Position numbers and translations under genes: made by a program. Below are positions 33,215-45,996 of a stretch of 64,000 bases of DNA, in pieces; the first letter of the stretch is position 1; each line of letters starts with the position of its first letter. This DNA is from Macrotrachela quadricornifera (lineage: Eukaryota; Rotifera; Eurotatoria; Philodinida; Philodinidae). Under the pieces are notes generated by a model. The model saw only the letters and a program-made list of their open reading frames with translations, searched no databases and was not told where the DNA came from. The DNA lies in assembly GCA_022393335.1 (NCBI GenBank), contig JAJEKB010020908.1, positions 33,365 to 97,364 of the forward strand, read 5' to 3'.

Positions 33215-35525
33215 ATAATAACAACTGTATTTGTATATGTCCAATAGTAAAATTAGATTTTTCACTATGATTTTCCTAACAGTTACTATTGTGGTTGATC
33301 TTATTATTGATTCTATATCAGTATGACATGCTGAATAAAATGATGTGTCACTCGATATAGTTTTTCGATTAGGTGGTATTATCTAATATTAAATTTAATA
33401 AAAAAATCCAAATATACACATGGAATAAGAAAATAAAACTTTCTTGAAGGATTTAGCTTAAAAGTTATGCATAATATTGTTCCTAATATTTATTCTAAAT
33501 TACTTTCACTTATTGAATCAAATGATATATAACTCGATATAGGTCATGAGTCAACAAAGGAACTTCTGAAGTATTTTAATAGATGAATAGATATATGTAT
33601 ATGTCGAAAAAAAAGAGGTCGCTAAAGATTTGTTTTTATTGGAAACTAATAAAATCATTGATCTCACTATAGACTATAGATCTGTTTGATTTGCTCAATA
33701 AATTCCTATATCAGTCGATCTCAACTGTATTAAAAAAAAGGAACTTTTGAGGTATTCTAATAAAAAATCTCGTACATATATAAGTTCAATGAGACAATTA
33801 GATTATTCCACAACATTTTCTTAAAACTTAGAATTATCATCGATCCCATTATTGATTCTAAATCAGCTTGACATGCTGAATCCGATGATGTATTACTCGA
33901 TATGGGTTATTGGTTAAATAAACGTATTGGAGAGTATATTTAACAAAAAAATTTCATATACGTCTGTTCAATAATAAAATAGTTTTTCGTATAAGATTTT
34001 CTTAAAACTTGACGATATCTTAGATCTTTTTACTCCTTATACATCAGTTTGACATGCTGAATCAAATGATGTATCACTCGTTACGGATTATTCGTAAAAT
34101 ATAAATATCAACTGTATAATTTAATAAGAAAATGGTATATACACATATGTCATAAGCAAATTTGAGATTTTCTGTAGGATTTTCTGAAAACTTCAGAATA
34201 TCGTCAATCTGACTCTAGATTATATCTCAGTACAACATACTGATTCAAATGATATATAAATCAATATAGATTGATGATGGAAAATAAAAAACTGACTAAT
34301 ATTTAAAAAAAAATTCTTTATACAATTATGTTCACGTGGAAAATTAGTTTTTCCAAAAAGATTTCCTTAAAACTTTGAGTTAACATCGGTCTGACTGTAG
34401 ATTCTATATCAGTTTGATATGATGAATCAAATGATATATGATTCAATGAGAGTTCTGTAAGAACAAGTAAAATGATCCACGAATTTTATAAAAAAAAACC
34501 TATATCCACTTGCATTCAATAGGAAAATCATATTTTCCTAGGAGATTCTTTTAAAACTTATGAATATTCTCGATCTTAGAATTTATTTTACATCAGTTCA
34601 ACTTGTTGGACAAAATGATATATTATTCGATTGATTGAGTAATCGAAAAAAGAATTTTTTTCACGTATTTTAATAAAAAAATATCTGATGTATATATGTT
34701 CAATAAAAATTTTTTTTCTCTAAGATTTTATGAAAACTTTGGGTTATCGTAGATGTGACTATTGATTCTAGATCAGTTTGACACACTGAATCAAATAATA
34801 TATCACTCGACATAGGTCATTCTTCGATAAAATTATTTTGTATTTAATTTCATTCGAAAAGTTCATATCTGTACATGCAATAATAAATATTACATTTTCT
34901 AATAACATTTTCTTACAATTTACATTTAAACATAGACTCAGTAATCTTTTTAGATCGGTTCGACTTGCTGAATAAAATGTAATTTAATTCAATATAGTTT
35001 ATCGGTAAAAAACCTCTCAGGTACTCGAAAATATATGGATATATATATCGAAAAAAAAACGAGATCACTAGAGAATTTTCTTAAAACTTAATAAAATCAC
35101 CGATGTTACTCTTCATGATACGCCAGCGTAAGGTATTAAATAAATATTTATTTTATTCGAATATCTTACTAAATAAAAAACAATATGTAGAGGTGTTTTA
35201 ATAAAAAATTCTATTTGTATATGCTCAATGAGAAAATTTATTTATTCGATAAGATTTTCTTCAAAATTCGGACCATCATTGATATAACTACTGACTCTAA
35301 ATCAGTTTGATATGCTGAATAAAATAATATAAAATTTCGTATAGAATTTAGTTTCAAAGAATATAATGAAATACATATTTATTTAAGGAAAACAATACAT
35401 ACATGTATTTTTCCTAAGAAAACAACATTTTTAGATAAGATTTTTGGTAAAACATAACTGTACGAGAGGTTAGCCAACATATTCTATATCAGTTTGAGAT
35501 GGCGAATCGAATGATCACAAAAAAA
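33215..35525. repeat. Second satellite, ~181-bp monomer, about 13 copies
   Basis: The block ATATCAGTTTGACATGCTGA, followed by ATCAAATGATRTATCACTCG, recurs near 33322, 33513, 33700, 33873, 34046, 34228, 34408, 34593, 34768, 34952, 35125, 35306 and 35489, spaced 173-191 bp. Other shared blocks are TTTAATAAAAAAAT, ATATGTTCAAT and AAGATTTTCTTAAAACTT. Monomers are more diverged than in the 5.2-10.4 kb array and the consensus is different, though the period is almost the same. Confidence 0.88.
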
Positions 35526-37337
35526 ATTCCACAATATCCTCATAGGAACGAATTCTTCAAGTCGTCCTCCAAAACTATGGTATTTAAGCCGAATATTAAA
35601 ACCCATAGGCGGCGGAGCGTTTTGAATCTAGGGTAGGCTCAACATTTTTGATAAGATCCTTGCTGATAGGTTAAAAATAGAGAGGAAAAGTTTTTAATGC
35701 TATGCTACCATGTAATCATGAAACGCATTTTAAATCCAGATAGATGTGTTTTTGATGCAAATGTCGGCGTTCTGGCACATTTTTGTATTGAAACATCGTG
35801 GAAACGCACGTAAACACACTCACTATTGTTGTTCTTGAATGCATTTAGAGAACGTTTACAGTTTGAAGACATTAATATAAAGAAACACATCCACATACGT
35901 TTAAACTTTTGTTTAATACATGTTGGCACGTATCTCCGTCGTTTCATTCGTTAGAATCATATTTAATAATTAAAAGAAGCTATGCGTCCTCTAGTGCGCG
36001 CTTCTAATTTACACACTCGATAAAACGTGTTCCAGTGGCACGTATGACAATGTATTGCATTTGTGAAAACGCGTCTAGACTCGATTTAAGACATTCTTCG
36101 AACGGGTTCAGTTACGATTTAAAATTTTTTAAAGTCGCGTTCAAACACAATTCAATTTTGAATCGCGCCTGCACATGTTTATATTCAAATATATTGATAT
36201 GAGTGTAAAGATAGTCTACTCGGTGTAGATAAACAGTTAACGAAGAAAGTTCCGTCTAGACGAAAATATGAACGTGAGTCCAGCAGGATGCTTCTTCGAC
36301 GAAACGCTACTAGAATTTGAGGAAACGCTTTGTGTCATGATTTAGCATCATACTGATGTAGAAGTTTGGAACTGAGAGCAAAATTTTTTTTTTAAATTTA
36401 GTTTCAAAGACATGAGTAATCAAAGACATAAAATGTGTGTCGATTCTGAGTGAAGAACTGATAAAAAATGCGAGTTGATATCGATAAGCTCATAAATATA
36501 TCTAAATTCCAAGATGAGAAGCATAGAGAATGTCTTTATGGCAGGCTTGCTACATTATATGGCTTATCAATATATAAGAGATCTTTCTACGATTGTAGAG
36601 AAAAAAAATAGCGAATATTTTTCGGTAAGATGTCTTTTTTAAGTATACGCCTAAACCTTTTTTACCTTCGATAAAACTGATCAACTACTTAGAACTAGTG
36701 AACAAGTAAAATATTTTTACAATTACATGAGATAGTGCAAATATTTTTCTTTGCAAGGAAACATCATTGAGGTCCGTAGCATCTTTGGATCTTGTACTAG
36801 ATCCTTTACATGAACAACATATCCAAAACTATTTTTGGTATGCTCTTCATGCAACGAGCTTATCACATAATTGAACCCAAGTGAGCAAAAAATGACGAAA
36901 GACGACGTCCATGACTAGTCCAAAATGTCCACAACGCTCGTCAAGTCCAGTCTGAAACATCCTGCATATCCGTCATGACTAGTCACCTTTTGGAGAAATG
37001 TCCTTCAAACACGTCTGGACCAGTCTAGAAAGGCTTTGAACCCGATTATGTCTAGTTTGTTTTGTCCTTTGAACCCGTCCAGACTCGTCCGAAGACTAAA
37101 AGAAGAAGATGAAAAATAGATTCGAACACCTAACCCGACATTATTCAAAACAGGATTAGCATCCTGACGGAAGACTAAATCATTGAGATGAACTCACGTC
37201 ACTTTATATAGTCTAAGATACTAAATTGACTCCGTTCATCTACTAGACAATTAGAAACCAATCGATGTCACACGACTTTGACTAGTCTAAAACGTCTTTC
37301 ATAGAGTCTAGACTACCCATGGAAAAAATTTCATTAG
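35526..37337. other. No gene recognised
   Basis: AT-rich sequence. 36890-37320 has several scattered CTAGTCC/AGTCTAGAC phrases, but no period or ORF could be made out. A minus-strand ORF at 35705-35947 resembles no family. Confidence 0.4.
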
Positions 37338-37440
37338 AAAACCGCGGTTTCAAGCGGTTTTTCATGTTAGCGAGAATCAGACCGTTTATGCGGTATTTCA
37401 AAACCGTTAAAAACCGCGGTATTCAGCGGTTTTGAGAAAC
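37338..37440. repeat. Short inverted repeat with ACCGCGG termini
   Basis: A ~100-bp segment begins AACCGCGGTTTCAAGCGG and ends with the complement-like CCGCGGTATTCAGCGG. The middle repeats CCGTTTATGCGG and ACCGTTAA. This resembles a miniature inverted-repeat element. A GAGGGTGAGGG tract follows at 37453-37465. Confidence 0.5.
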
Positions 37441-37499
37441 CTCATAAGTGGTCTGAGGGTGAGGGTTTTTAGAAACTGATGCTGGTTTCCGCCGATCTA

Positions 37500-37835
37500 C
37501 CGACGTGTATCTACCTAACTATCCGTTCATCTATCTATCTATCTAACTATCTTTCTGCTTAAGTAACCAGCTATCTATCTCCCTAATTATAAACTTATCA
37601 ATCTATGGACCTAACTATCTACGTAAGTTTCTGATTAACTGTCTATCTACCGAAGCACCTCTCTATCTAACTATCTATCTATCTAACTACCTATCTATCT
37701 AACTGCCTATCTATCTATTTAACCACCTATTTATCTGTCAATTCTATCTATCTAACTCCCTATCTATTTAACTGCCTATCTACCTATCTAACTGCCTATG
37801 TATCTATCTACCTATCTACCTATCTAACTGCCTAT
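37500..37835. repeat. (CTAT)n-type tetranucleotide microsatellite, imperfect
   Basis: A long run of CTAT units interrupted by AACT, GCCT and ACCT variants, over about 335 bp. Confidence 0.92.
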
Positions 37836-37856
37836 ATTTTTGTCATGGAATTGTGG

Positions 37857-38330
37857 TTTGGAGTGATCGTTACCTGGTCATTTTATTGGACTTGATGAAC
37901 AAACTGAAACATCTGAACCGTATCTAATTCCTTTCTCTTAAAGAAACAGTCGTATAGCAATAAATATTGCACTTAAAAAGACATGAATTTTTGTCTTTCA
38001 GTTTTGTTCAAACAAGTCAGAGTTCAGAAATAAAAACTATGAAGTCCCAAATCACTGAATATAGTCAGATATCTTTATTATACTTGATCAAGCTCAATCG
38101 AAGACAAAGAATTCGAACTTGAGGTTTGCCTGTCATTTTTATATAAATCTATGTAGAGATACTTCTATTAAACGATCATCGTTAGAGTGGATGTTTGTTT
38201 AGTAGCTTTCGTACAATCAAGAGGATTGAGATATAAGATAATCCAAATGAAAATTATTTTGAATGATAATCACACTAAATTTTCTTTCAGAAAAGGGTCA
38301 GCGAATCCGTAGGATGAGCGCTACTTGTTC
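37857..38330 (-). repeat. Right arm of the widely spaced inverted repeat
   Basis: The reverse-complement partner of 29797-30292, with matched landmarks from TTGTGGTTTGGAGTGAT at its left to AAAAGGGTCAGCGAATCC at its right. The pair encloses about 7.6 kb containing the Helitron and the second satellite. Confidence 0.75.
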
Positions 38331-38805
38331 TTACGACAGCATTGAATTAAGAATGCTGTCCATATTTCCGACAAAAATGAAATTTAACAAAGTGGTAAAT
38401 TATACTTTTTCGATGAAATTAGTCAACAAATTTCTCTTTTAGATACATAATAAAAGAAAAAGAGGTTTATATCACTCGTCTAAAGCGCATCTCATAGGTT
38501 GCAACATGTTTGATAATCTGTTCATAGTATACTTTTGATCGTAGAAACACTTTTCTTTATTTTTGTGTATTTAAACCTATCCCGTACAAGGTTGATCGAT
38601 GACTGTTTTTGCCGTTCTTTGGAATTTAGCGGGATGATGATCAGCCAGATTTCAAAAAAATGATCGATTCACCTGCTGTAAAAACTGTCATGCTATTTGA
38701 ATACTAGATAGAGACAGCAAAAAGATGTGAAAGAAGAAAAAAATGAATAGAAAAGAACAACCGCTATCGCGAACATACGTAAAACATGTAAAGAAAATAA
38801 ATACT

Positions 38806-40458
38806 TAGGGTGTTCCAAAAGTAGTGGCGGAGGCACTTTTTTTTCTTAAAGAAAGGTTAAAGAAGTTTTCCTTTTTTTATGAAAAGATAGAGCGTCTTTC
38901 GCTCTATTTTTTTATACTATTTGACTACTGTTCAACTAAGATCATAATAAGAAAATTTCTATAAGAACAGTTTTTGTTGAAAACTAGCTGGTAGCATTAG
39001 CTCATAATGAGTGTAACACTTTTGCATTTCACTTTATTATCACTTAACATGTTATATTAAAAACACAAAATATATCATAAGATGCAGCGTGAAAAGCTCT
39101 ACAAATTATAAAGAACCGCCAATTTCATAGTTGTACGTTTTCGTTTTCAAAATGGATAAAAGTTCAAGCTATCAAACTTCGATGTCAAGAAAACAAGGGG
39201 TGAATCCATGGGAAACGTACCACATTTTGGAAAAGTGTTTTTTTTGGTACTGTTTTGAGTGTATCAGCTAGCACCGATTTAGAAAACGTATTTGGCCGAA
39301 AAAAGTCGGAGCTTGAATGTGAAAATGTGGAAGATCCAGACCGTTCTTTCGGTACAACTCATTTGATCATCTATAAAAGGCATGAAAGTCTTTAAAAATT
39401 ATTCACATTGTCAGTTTTGTAGAGTGGCTCAAGCGGATCATTTTGGTAAAAAAATTTTCATTTTTGACAGAAAAATAACAAAACTAGAGTCAAAATACTA
39501 ACAAGTACTAGTATTTTCAAGAGGCTTTATGAGTTTTTCAGTGTTGGTTCTTTTCAGTACCCGTTAGTATTTTGACTGTAGTTTCGTTATTTTTCCACCA
39601 AAAATGAAAATGTTTTTACCAAAATGATCCGCTTGAGCCGCTCTACAAAACTGACAATGTGAATAATTTTTGAAGACTTTCATGCCTTTTATAGATGACC
39701 AAATGAGTTGTACCGAAAGAACAGTCTGGATCTTCCACATTTTTACATTCAAGCTCCGACTTTTTTTGGCCAAATACGTTTTCTAAATCGGTGCTAGCTG
39801 ATACACTCAAAAAAGTACCGAAAAAACACTTTTCCAGAAAGGTGGTACGTTTCCCGTGGATTCACCCCAAGATTATTTTTTCAGTAAAAGACGATTCGTT
39901 TTTTTCTATTTCATTTTTCTGTTACATGATATGTTTTATTTTAAAACAAAATTCACCACAAGATGCAGCGTACAAAGCTCTACAATTTACAAAGAACTAT
40001 TACGATAAGATGAGATAAAAAAAACCGAAGTCCTAATTTACCAAGAAAACAATCGCATTTTCGCAACGTCGAAATTTGATAGCTCGGAGTTTTGACTATT
40101 TTGGAAACAAGAAGTGCAACTACGAAATACGTGGTTCATTATAAATTGTAGAACTTTTCACGCTGCATCTTATGATATATTTTATATTTTTAATACAACA
40201 TATTAAGTGATATTAAAATGAAATATAAAAGTATAACATTTTTTAAGCCTCATCCCTTATGATCTAAATGCTACCAGCTAGTTTTCAACAAAAACTGTTC
40301 TTATAGAAATTTTCTTATTATGATCTTAGTTGAACAGTAGTCAAATAGTATAGAAAAATAGAGCGAAAGACGCTCTATCTTTTCATAAAAAAGGAAAACT
40401 TCTTCAATCTTTCTTTAAGAAAAAAAAGTGCCTCCACCACTACTTTTGGAACACCCTA
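38806..40458. mobile_element. 1.65-kb foldback (giant palindrome) with Tc1/mariner-type ends
   Basis: Both ends read TAGGGTGTTCCAAAAGTAGT inwards, with TA at 38806-38807 and 40457-40458. The entire element folds on itself: 38808 to about 39500 is nearly the reverse complement of about 39560 to 40457, with a loop of only about 60 bp. Landmarks in both arms are AAGATAGAGCGTCTTTCGCT, AACTAGCTGGTAGCATTTAG-like sequence, CGGTACAACTCATTTG and GATCCGCTTGAGCC. It has no transposase. Internal blocks (AAGATGCAGCGTGAAAAGCT) are shared with the element at 53845-54590, so they belong to one family. Confidence 0.9.
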
Positions 40459-40461
40459 GGT

Positions 40462-41364
40462 AATTTCTCTTTAACTATTTTTCTTTCCAACCAATAGACA
40501 TGATTTTTTAATGAAAACATGTGCCATAAAATTCTCTACAAAGTAATCTACTTTACTTTGACTAAATAGCTTTTATCATACTTTAAAATGAAATGCACTC
40601 ATTTGTTTGTTGAATAACTCACCAAGGATGATAGTTATCGAGCTCGGATTTTCACCATTAGAAACAACATGAGTGATGGTACGAGTGTATATGAGAATGA
40701 AAATACTTGAAAGGTTTCTTAGGCGGTTGCACAAAGTTTTTGGAAAATCACTACCAAATACTCCCAATTAGGTATCTTTTCGATTTCAGCGTAGTCATAC
40801 TATAGTCCAACATTTAATTTATAAACCATAAAATTTTCAGGCATTTTCGATCCATCTGTCAAAAATCCTGACCATTTTACTGGTCTTCCACTCCTACCTT
40901 AGATATTTACCAAAAAATGAAATTATAAAATTTCAACTTGAAAATTTGTCCATAGGTAGCTCTAATGACCCATAGTATGTCCTAAAGTTTTTAGTCAGAA
41001 AGAATATTGATTTTTCAAGATACTGAATTTTCAATTTTACTTAAAAATGTATCTATCCAGAGGATTTATAGTGGTTTTCCAAATAAGTCTCTGAAACCAC
41101 CTAGAAAACTTTTCAAGTATTTTCATTTTCATGCATATTGGTACCTTCACTCACCTTCTTTCTAATAGTGAAATTCAAACTCGTTAGTTATCACTGTTGC
41201 TAAGTTATTTAACAAATAAACGAGTGTATTTCATTTTAAAGCATGATAAAAGCTATTTAGTCAAAGTAAAGTAGATTACTTTGTAGAGAATTTTATGGCA
41301 CATATTTTCATTAAAAAATCATGTCTATTGATTGAAAAGAAAAAAGTTAAAGAGAAAATATTAA
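40462..41364. mobile_element. Second foldback element, ~0.9 kb palindrome
   Basis: The left end reads AATTTCTCTTTAACTATTTT and the right end inwards AATATTTTCTCTTTAACTTT. Further shared blocks are CAATAGACATGATTTTTTAA, AAAGTAATCTACTTTACTTT and AATGAAAATACTTGAAA. The arms are about 400 bp, meeting around 40900-40990. It lies only a few bp from the end of the previous palindrome. No coding capacity; the plus ORF at 41295-41483 is within the arm. Confidence 0.85.
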
Positions 41365-42009
41365 GAAGTTCATTTATTCTGTTCCACCCACTAGCTTTAC
41401 GATCAATTTTAAGCAAAATCAAAAACATCTATCTTTTCGCTATTGTTAGTTCAGTAAAGCAAATATATGACTTGGAGAGTTAAAAATATTAGCAGATAAA
41501 CTATGACTACGAAAGTATATTTTGGTGAAAGGTGCAGCTCTATATCTTGAACTTACCACGAGATATTAAAGAACTAAGGTCATTTATGTGATGTATGATC
41601 AATTATGAGCGTCACTATTTATCCAATTGTTATTTTTACCATGACATAAATAATGAGAGTGAAAAATGTAATGAAACCTCTGGTACTAGTATATTCGAAT
41701 GTTTCATGAATTCTACTCCACAATGATTAAAAATTGAAATATGATATAATTCAAGACAATTTACTGAAGATCTTATTGGAATGTGAACAGTATGGAAACA
41801 AAGAAAATTACATATATTCAATTCACATACATATCATCAAGATACTCGATGTGGACGTAACCAAGAACCTTTTGTGAAAAATACTCAAATGAAACAAGCC
41901 CAGTCCTAAATGGTCGTTTTTCATAGTTTAATCCTTCATTATTTTATTTTTTGCTTGGATATAAAACTTACTTAAACAAAATAAGCAAAAAAAAAAGAAA
42001 TAATAATAT
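41365..42009. other. No gene recognised; 3' flank of the ABC transporter
   Basis: AT-rich sequence downstream (on the minus strand) of the transporter stop codon. It presumably holds its 3' untranslated region; I could not single out a polyadenylation signal with confidence. Confidence 0.4.
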
Positions 42010-43595
42010 TCATTTAAGATTTCTTTGGGTTAAACGATAATAATGTCCACCAAGAGCAAGTAATTCTTGATGAGTTCCACCTTCAACTATTACTCCATTA
42101 TGTAAAACATAAATTATATTGGCATTTCGAATTGTTGATAAACGATGCGCTATCGTTATTGATGTACGATTTTGTTGAGCACGATATAATGCTTCTTGAA
42201 CTACCTGTTCATTTTCACTATCCAATGCACTTGTTACTAAATAATTCTATACATTATATAACAATCATATTCTTACTTTTCTTACCTTCGTCAAGTAATA
42301 AAATCTTGGGATTACGAAGTAATGCTCGAGCAATTGCTAAAATGAATATAAATTATTTGATTAAGAAAAATTTTATTTTACCAATTCGTTGTTTTTGTCC
42401 ATCAGATAATTGAGTTCCTTTTGTGCCACAATTTGTTTCATATCTCTAAAGATGATGTCTTTTCTACTGGAATAAATTTCATCATATGACTTACTTCTGG
42501 AAGACATTGAATAAAATTATGAATATTAGCATGTTTAGCTGCTTCAATAATTTCTTCCATTGGAATATCATTTCGACTATTATCACCGTAAGCAATATTA
42601 TCTTTAATCGACATATTAAATAAAACTGGTTCTTGTGAAACAATACCAACTAAAAGATATTCATTTTTAACATTGAGAAAGAAGCAGAATGATGTATATT
42701 ACATACTTTGTGATCGATACCATTGTAGATTAAGATTTCGAATATCTTTGGAATCAGCTAACTGTAAAAGAAGATAGAAGAATAAAGACAAGAAAGAGAA
42801 AGTTTATCTCACCAATTGACCACCATTTACATCAAAGAAACGTTCAATTAACTGAAGAGTGGTTGATTTTCCACAACCAGATGTACCTTTATAAATAAAT
42901 AGATATATTTAAATTAAAGATGCTACAAAGAAAAAAGATGGTGCCTACCAACAAGTGCAACTTGTTGGCCTATAAAAAGAAAATATTAATCGATATGAAT
43001 AAATGAAAAACAAAAGATGAACTACCAGCTTGAATTTTGAATTTGATATTGTTGAGAACGATTGATTCAGGTTTATTTGGATAGATAAAATAAACATTAT
43101 CAAATTCTAATTGTCCACTAAAGTTAGGCTAATAAAGGAAAGAAAAGAACAAGGAAAAAAGATTAATGGCGTGAATATTTGTTAACATTAACTAACAATT
43201 TCATCACCATCACTTGATCCATTATCCATAATTGGTTTACGATTCAATAGCTCTAGAATATTTTTAGCAGCTTGGACAGCTTTTGAATAATTCGGAGCCC
43301 TAATAAAATAATAAACACTTCCATTCTTTCTATTTTATCATTTCAAATATTTACATTGATGCTGCTTCTCCAACATTTTGTACACCAAATAGAATACAAT
43401 TCGCACTCCTAGAACACAATAAAAGTACGAAATATTAAAGATTTTCATTCTTACAATAAAATATCTTCAAATGAAACTGTATTTTGATTCACTAAATATC
43501 CAGCCAATCTGAACAGTGCTGCCATACTAAAGTATAAAACTGAGCATGTTAATCCAAAAAATATACCAAAAACGTGTATCCGTTTGATAGATGAT
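42010..43595 (-). CDS. ABCB1-like: P-glycoprotein-like ABC transporter, C-terminal part (late TMD2 + NBD2)
   Basis: Exons read on the minus strand: 43595-43455, 43408-43355, 43299-43197, 43128-43026, 42969-42949 (a 21-bp microexon), 42886-42813, 42762-42707, 42649-42496, 42445-42382, 42336-42286 and 42236-42010, all with GT-AG introns of about 40-70 bp. They encode the end of the second membrane domain ('[18 protein letters not shown]') and the second nucleotide-binding domain: Walker A 'GTSGCGKST', Q-loop '[10 protein letters not shown]', signature 'LSDGQKQR', Walker B 'ILLLDE', H-loop 'IAHRLST'. The signature normally reads LSGGQ; Gly to Asp at the third position would be expected to impair ATP-site function. 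The first exon has lost its natural upstream partner to the insertion at 43655-48311. Confidence 0.85.
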
Positions 43596-44729
43596 CTACA
43601 GTACAATAATTAAAATAGATTGTCGATTAAATTCACGAAAAACAAAAACAATACCGAAAGAGGGACACTCTTAAAAGATGTCCCATATAATTCGCTTCTT
43701 TTTTGAACCCTTCCAGTTCTATGTCAGATATTTGTCGCTTGTAACTTCGAATTTGTCTTATAATTGAACATGTTTTGCTGACTCCGTCCATGAATTCCTA
43801 AAGCCAGACTGTAGTGGAGAGCTTTTGCATAAGCAGACGGACATGCAGTTTTTTTTGCTTAGGATTGGCTTTCATTTGACTAAAAATGACGGTGTAATTA
43901 ATCAGAAAATCGTTTTCAAGAAAAAAATTTTTTTCGAAAAAATATGGTTGGGAACCTCAACCTTTTTTCCGAAAAGTCTTTTTTCAAAAACTATGTTGAG
44001 CTACATATAGGCTTGCATCAAAACCAAAACTAGTTTTGAAATTTTGGTTTTGAATCTTGGTTTTGCCATGGTTTTGATGGTTTTGGTATTGGTTTTGCCA
44101 TAGTTTTCGTTTTGATGGAATTATTTTTGGTTTTGAGATGTTGGAAAATTTTTTTAAAACGAATAAATCTATTAAGTGTATCCTATTGACATAATTTGTT
44201 TAAAATGAGCTTCTAGTATAATAGGGGATCTAAAGCATGGCTTTCATGAGTCTGTGTCATGAAAAGCATAATTATACGAAAGAAAAAAGTACTCTATCAT
44301 AGGTACAATGTATAATCCCATAAAGATTGTTTCTTTTCATTCATATATTGAGAGAATTTCAACATTTAATCAAACGGATATTTCATTATAAATAAGTAAT
44401 TAAATCACATATTTACATATAACGAGTCTTCAAAAGTTTTCAGTATATTAATTCATTCTCTTATTATAACAGACATATCTATGCTACTAATTTATTCTGC
44501 AATATATCAGGGAGAAGCGATACATTATCAAGAGAATGAGAGCAATAGTGATTCGAAGAGGAAGTATCGAAGATGTAACACGGCTCAATCACGGATTGTT
44601 TTCGTTTTTCTTCAACAAAACCAAGCATCTTTCTTACATTCTGTTCACCAACAATACCATCTTTTCTAAAAAAATATCGAAACATCATCCAATGTTGACT
44701 CACTCGGACTACCATTGGAGAAGAGAGAA

Positions 44730-45089
44730 GAAGAAGAAATACCCCGCCTTTCGGCTACCTTTCAGTATAGGGTGATTGTCCGAAGACAATTTTCGATTGC
44801 CCGATATTTTTCCTGCAGCTGTAGCCAACTGCAGCTCTCGACAGAAGGCAAGCCTGTCGCAAAGTTCTCCTCGCCCAATTACTTGGGCTCCCCGTACAAC
44901 CTCTCTAGATCGACACACAGTGAGAAATATCTCGTGTGTCAGTAGAGGCCGCTAACGGACGGGTGCTCCGAGGCAATAGACCGTGAATCATTTGCCCAAT
45001 GTGATTACACAACTGAGGTACCAACGGGATTCGAACACGGTACCTTGTGGGTACGAGTCCGAGCACGTTGCCACTTAGTCATGCCGGTC
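44730..45089 (-). mobile_element. tRNA-derived SINE with 13-bp target duplication
   Basis: On the minus strand the element begins near 45089 with a tRNA-like head: A box ATGACTAAGTGG, then B box GTTCGAATCCC at about 45035-45025. A ~280-bp tRNA-unrelated body follows. The 13-bp GGAGAAGAGAGAA flanks it at 44717-44729 and 45090-45102 as a direct repeat, which fits LINE-assisted insertion. There is no acceptor-stem pairing, so it is not a tRNA gene. The body is visibly more GC-rich than its surroundings. Confidence 0.78.
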
Positions 45090-45996
45090 GGAGAAGAGAG
45101 AAAACTAATTATAAATCCGAAAATCTGGTTAGAATTTACTGATTAGTGACAAATAACCTAGCACAATTACTTAACATGTACGTGTATAGAATTTAGAAAC
45201 AATATACGAAAAACAGGAAAGGCGAATAATAGACGCATGAGAATCTATGACACTTGTGATACTTAAAATGTAAAGACGTAAAAGTCGCATGACTAGACGA
45301 CAACATCTGAGATACTGTTAAACAATAAAGTGAGTTGAACTCATGTTGTTTTAACATCAAAAAAGTGATATAAAATGATGTCATGAAAAGTATTCACTTT
45401 TATATATCAGACGAATAAGAAAACATACAGTTAAAACTATATTATAAGTATCAATACAACTCGTGCTCGGTAAGTTTTGAAATTTGCTGATTAAAATATA
45501 GATGACCTACCAGTCACTCTTCTTGAATTTTCTCAAGTCATTGGCGTGTATACTAACTAAAGAAAGAATTTTACATTTCTTCATATAAGTTTTAAAAGCA
45601 TTCATTGTGATCGCGTTTCTTCTTATCAATATTGTATATTAATCGTCAAGTTTTGCTTCTCAGGCATGATACATTTGATTTACTGTCAACTTTGAACAGA
45701 ATCGTAGAAAATTTGCCAATATGCGATAATTACAGATTTGTCTCTTAGAGTAGTACCGCACGTCTTATTCTTTGCATCAACCCCGATTTTCTTTAGGTTT
45801 GATTTATATGTAAATAGTTTTTCGTTCAATTTAATGTGAGGTACACAATACGACAGATTATAAAAAAAAACTTAATTTAAATACAGTTGATAGAATAAAA
45901 TCAAGTTTCATAGATCTAACATCCAAGTATGTGAGAAATATAGCTTGGCGCATATTGTGAATTGTAACTGTTAGAAACATTTTCAAAATTCAACAA

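Noticed and set aside
37453..37490. GAGGGTGAGGG tract as a Terminon junction
   Set aside because: No hammerhead core on either strand nearby; left as an isolated tract.
39564..40018. ORFs in the 1.65-kb palindrome
   Set aside because: They lie in foldback arms; the complementary arm does not keep the frame and no family is recognised.
45005..45090. Candidate tRNA gene
   Set aside because: A and B boxes are present but there is no acceptor stem, and 13-bp direct repeats show it is the head of a SINE.
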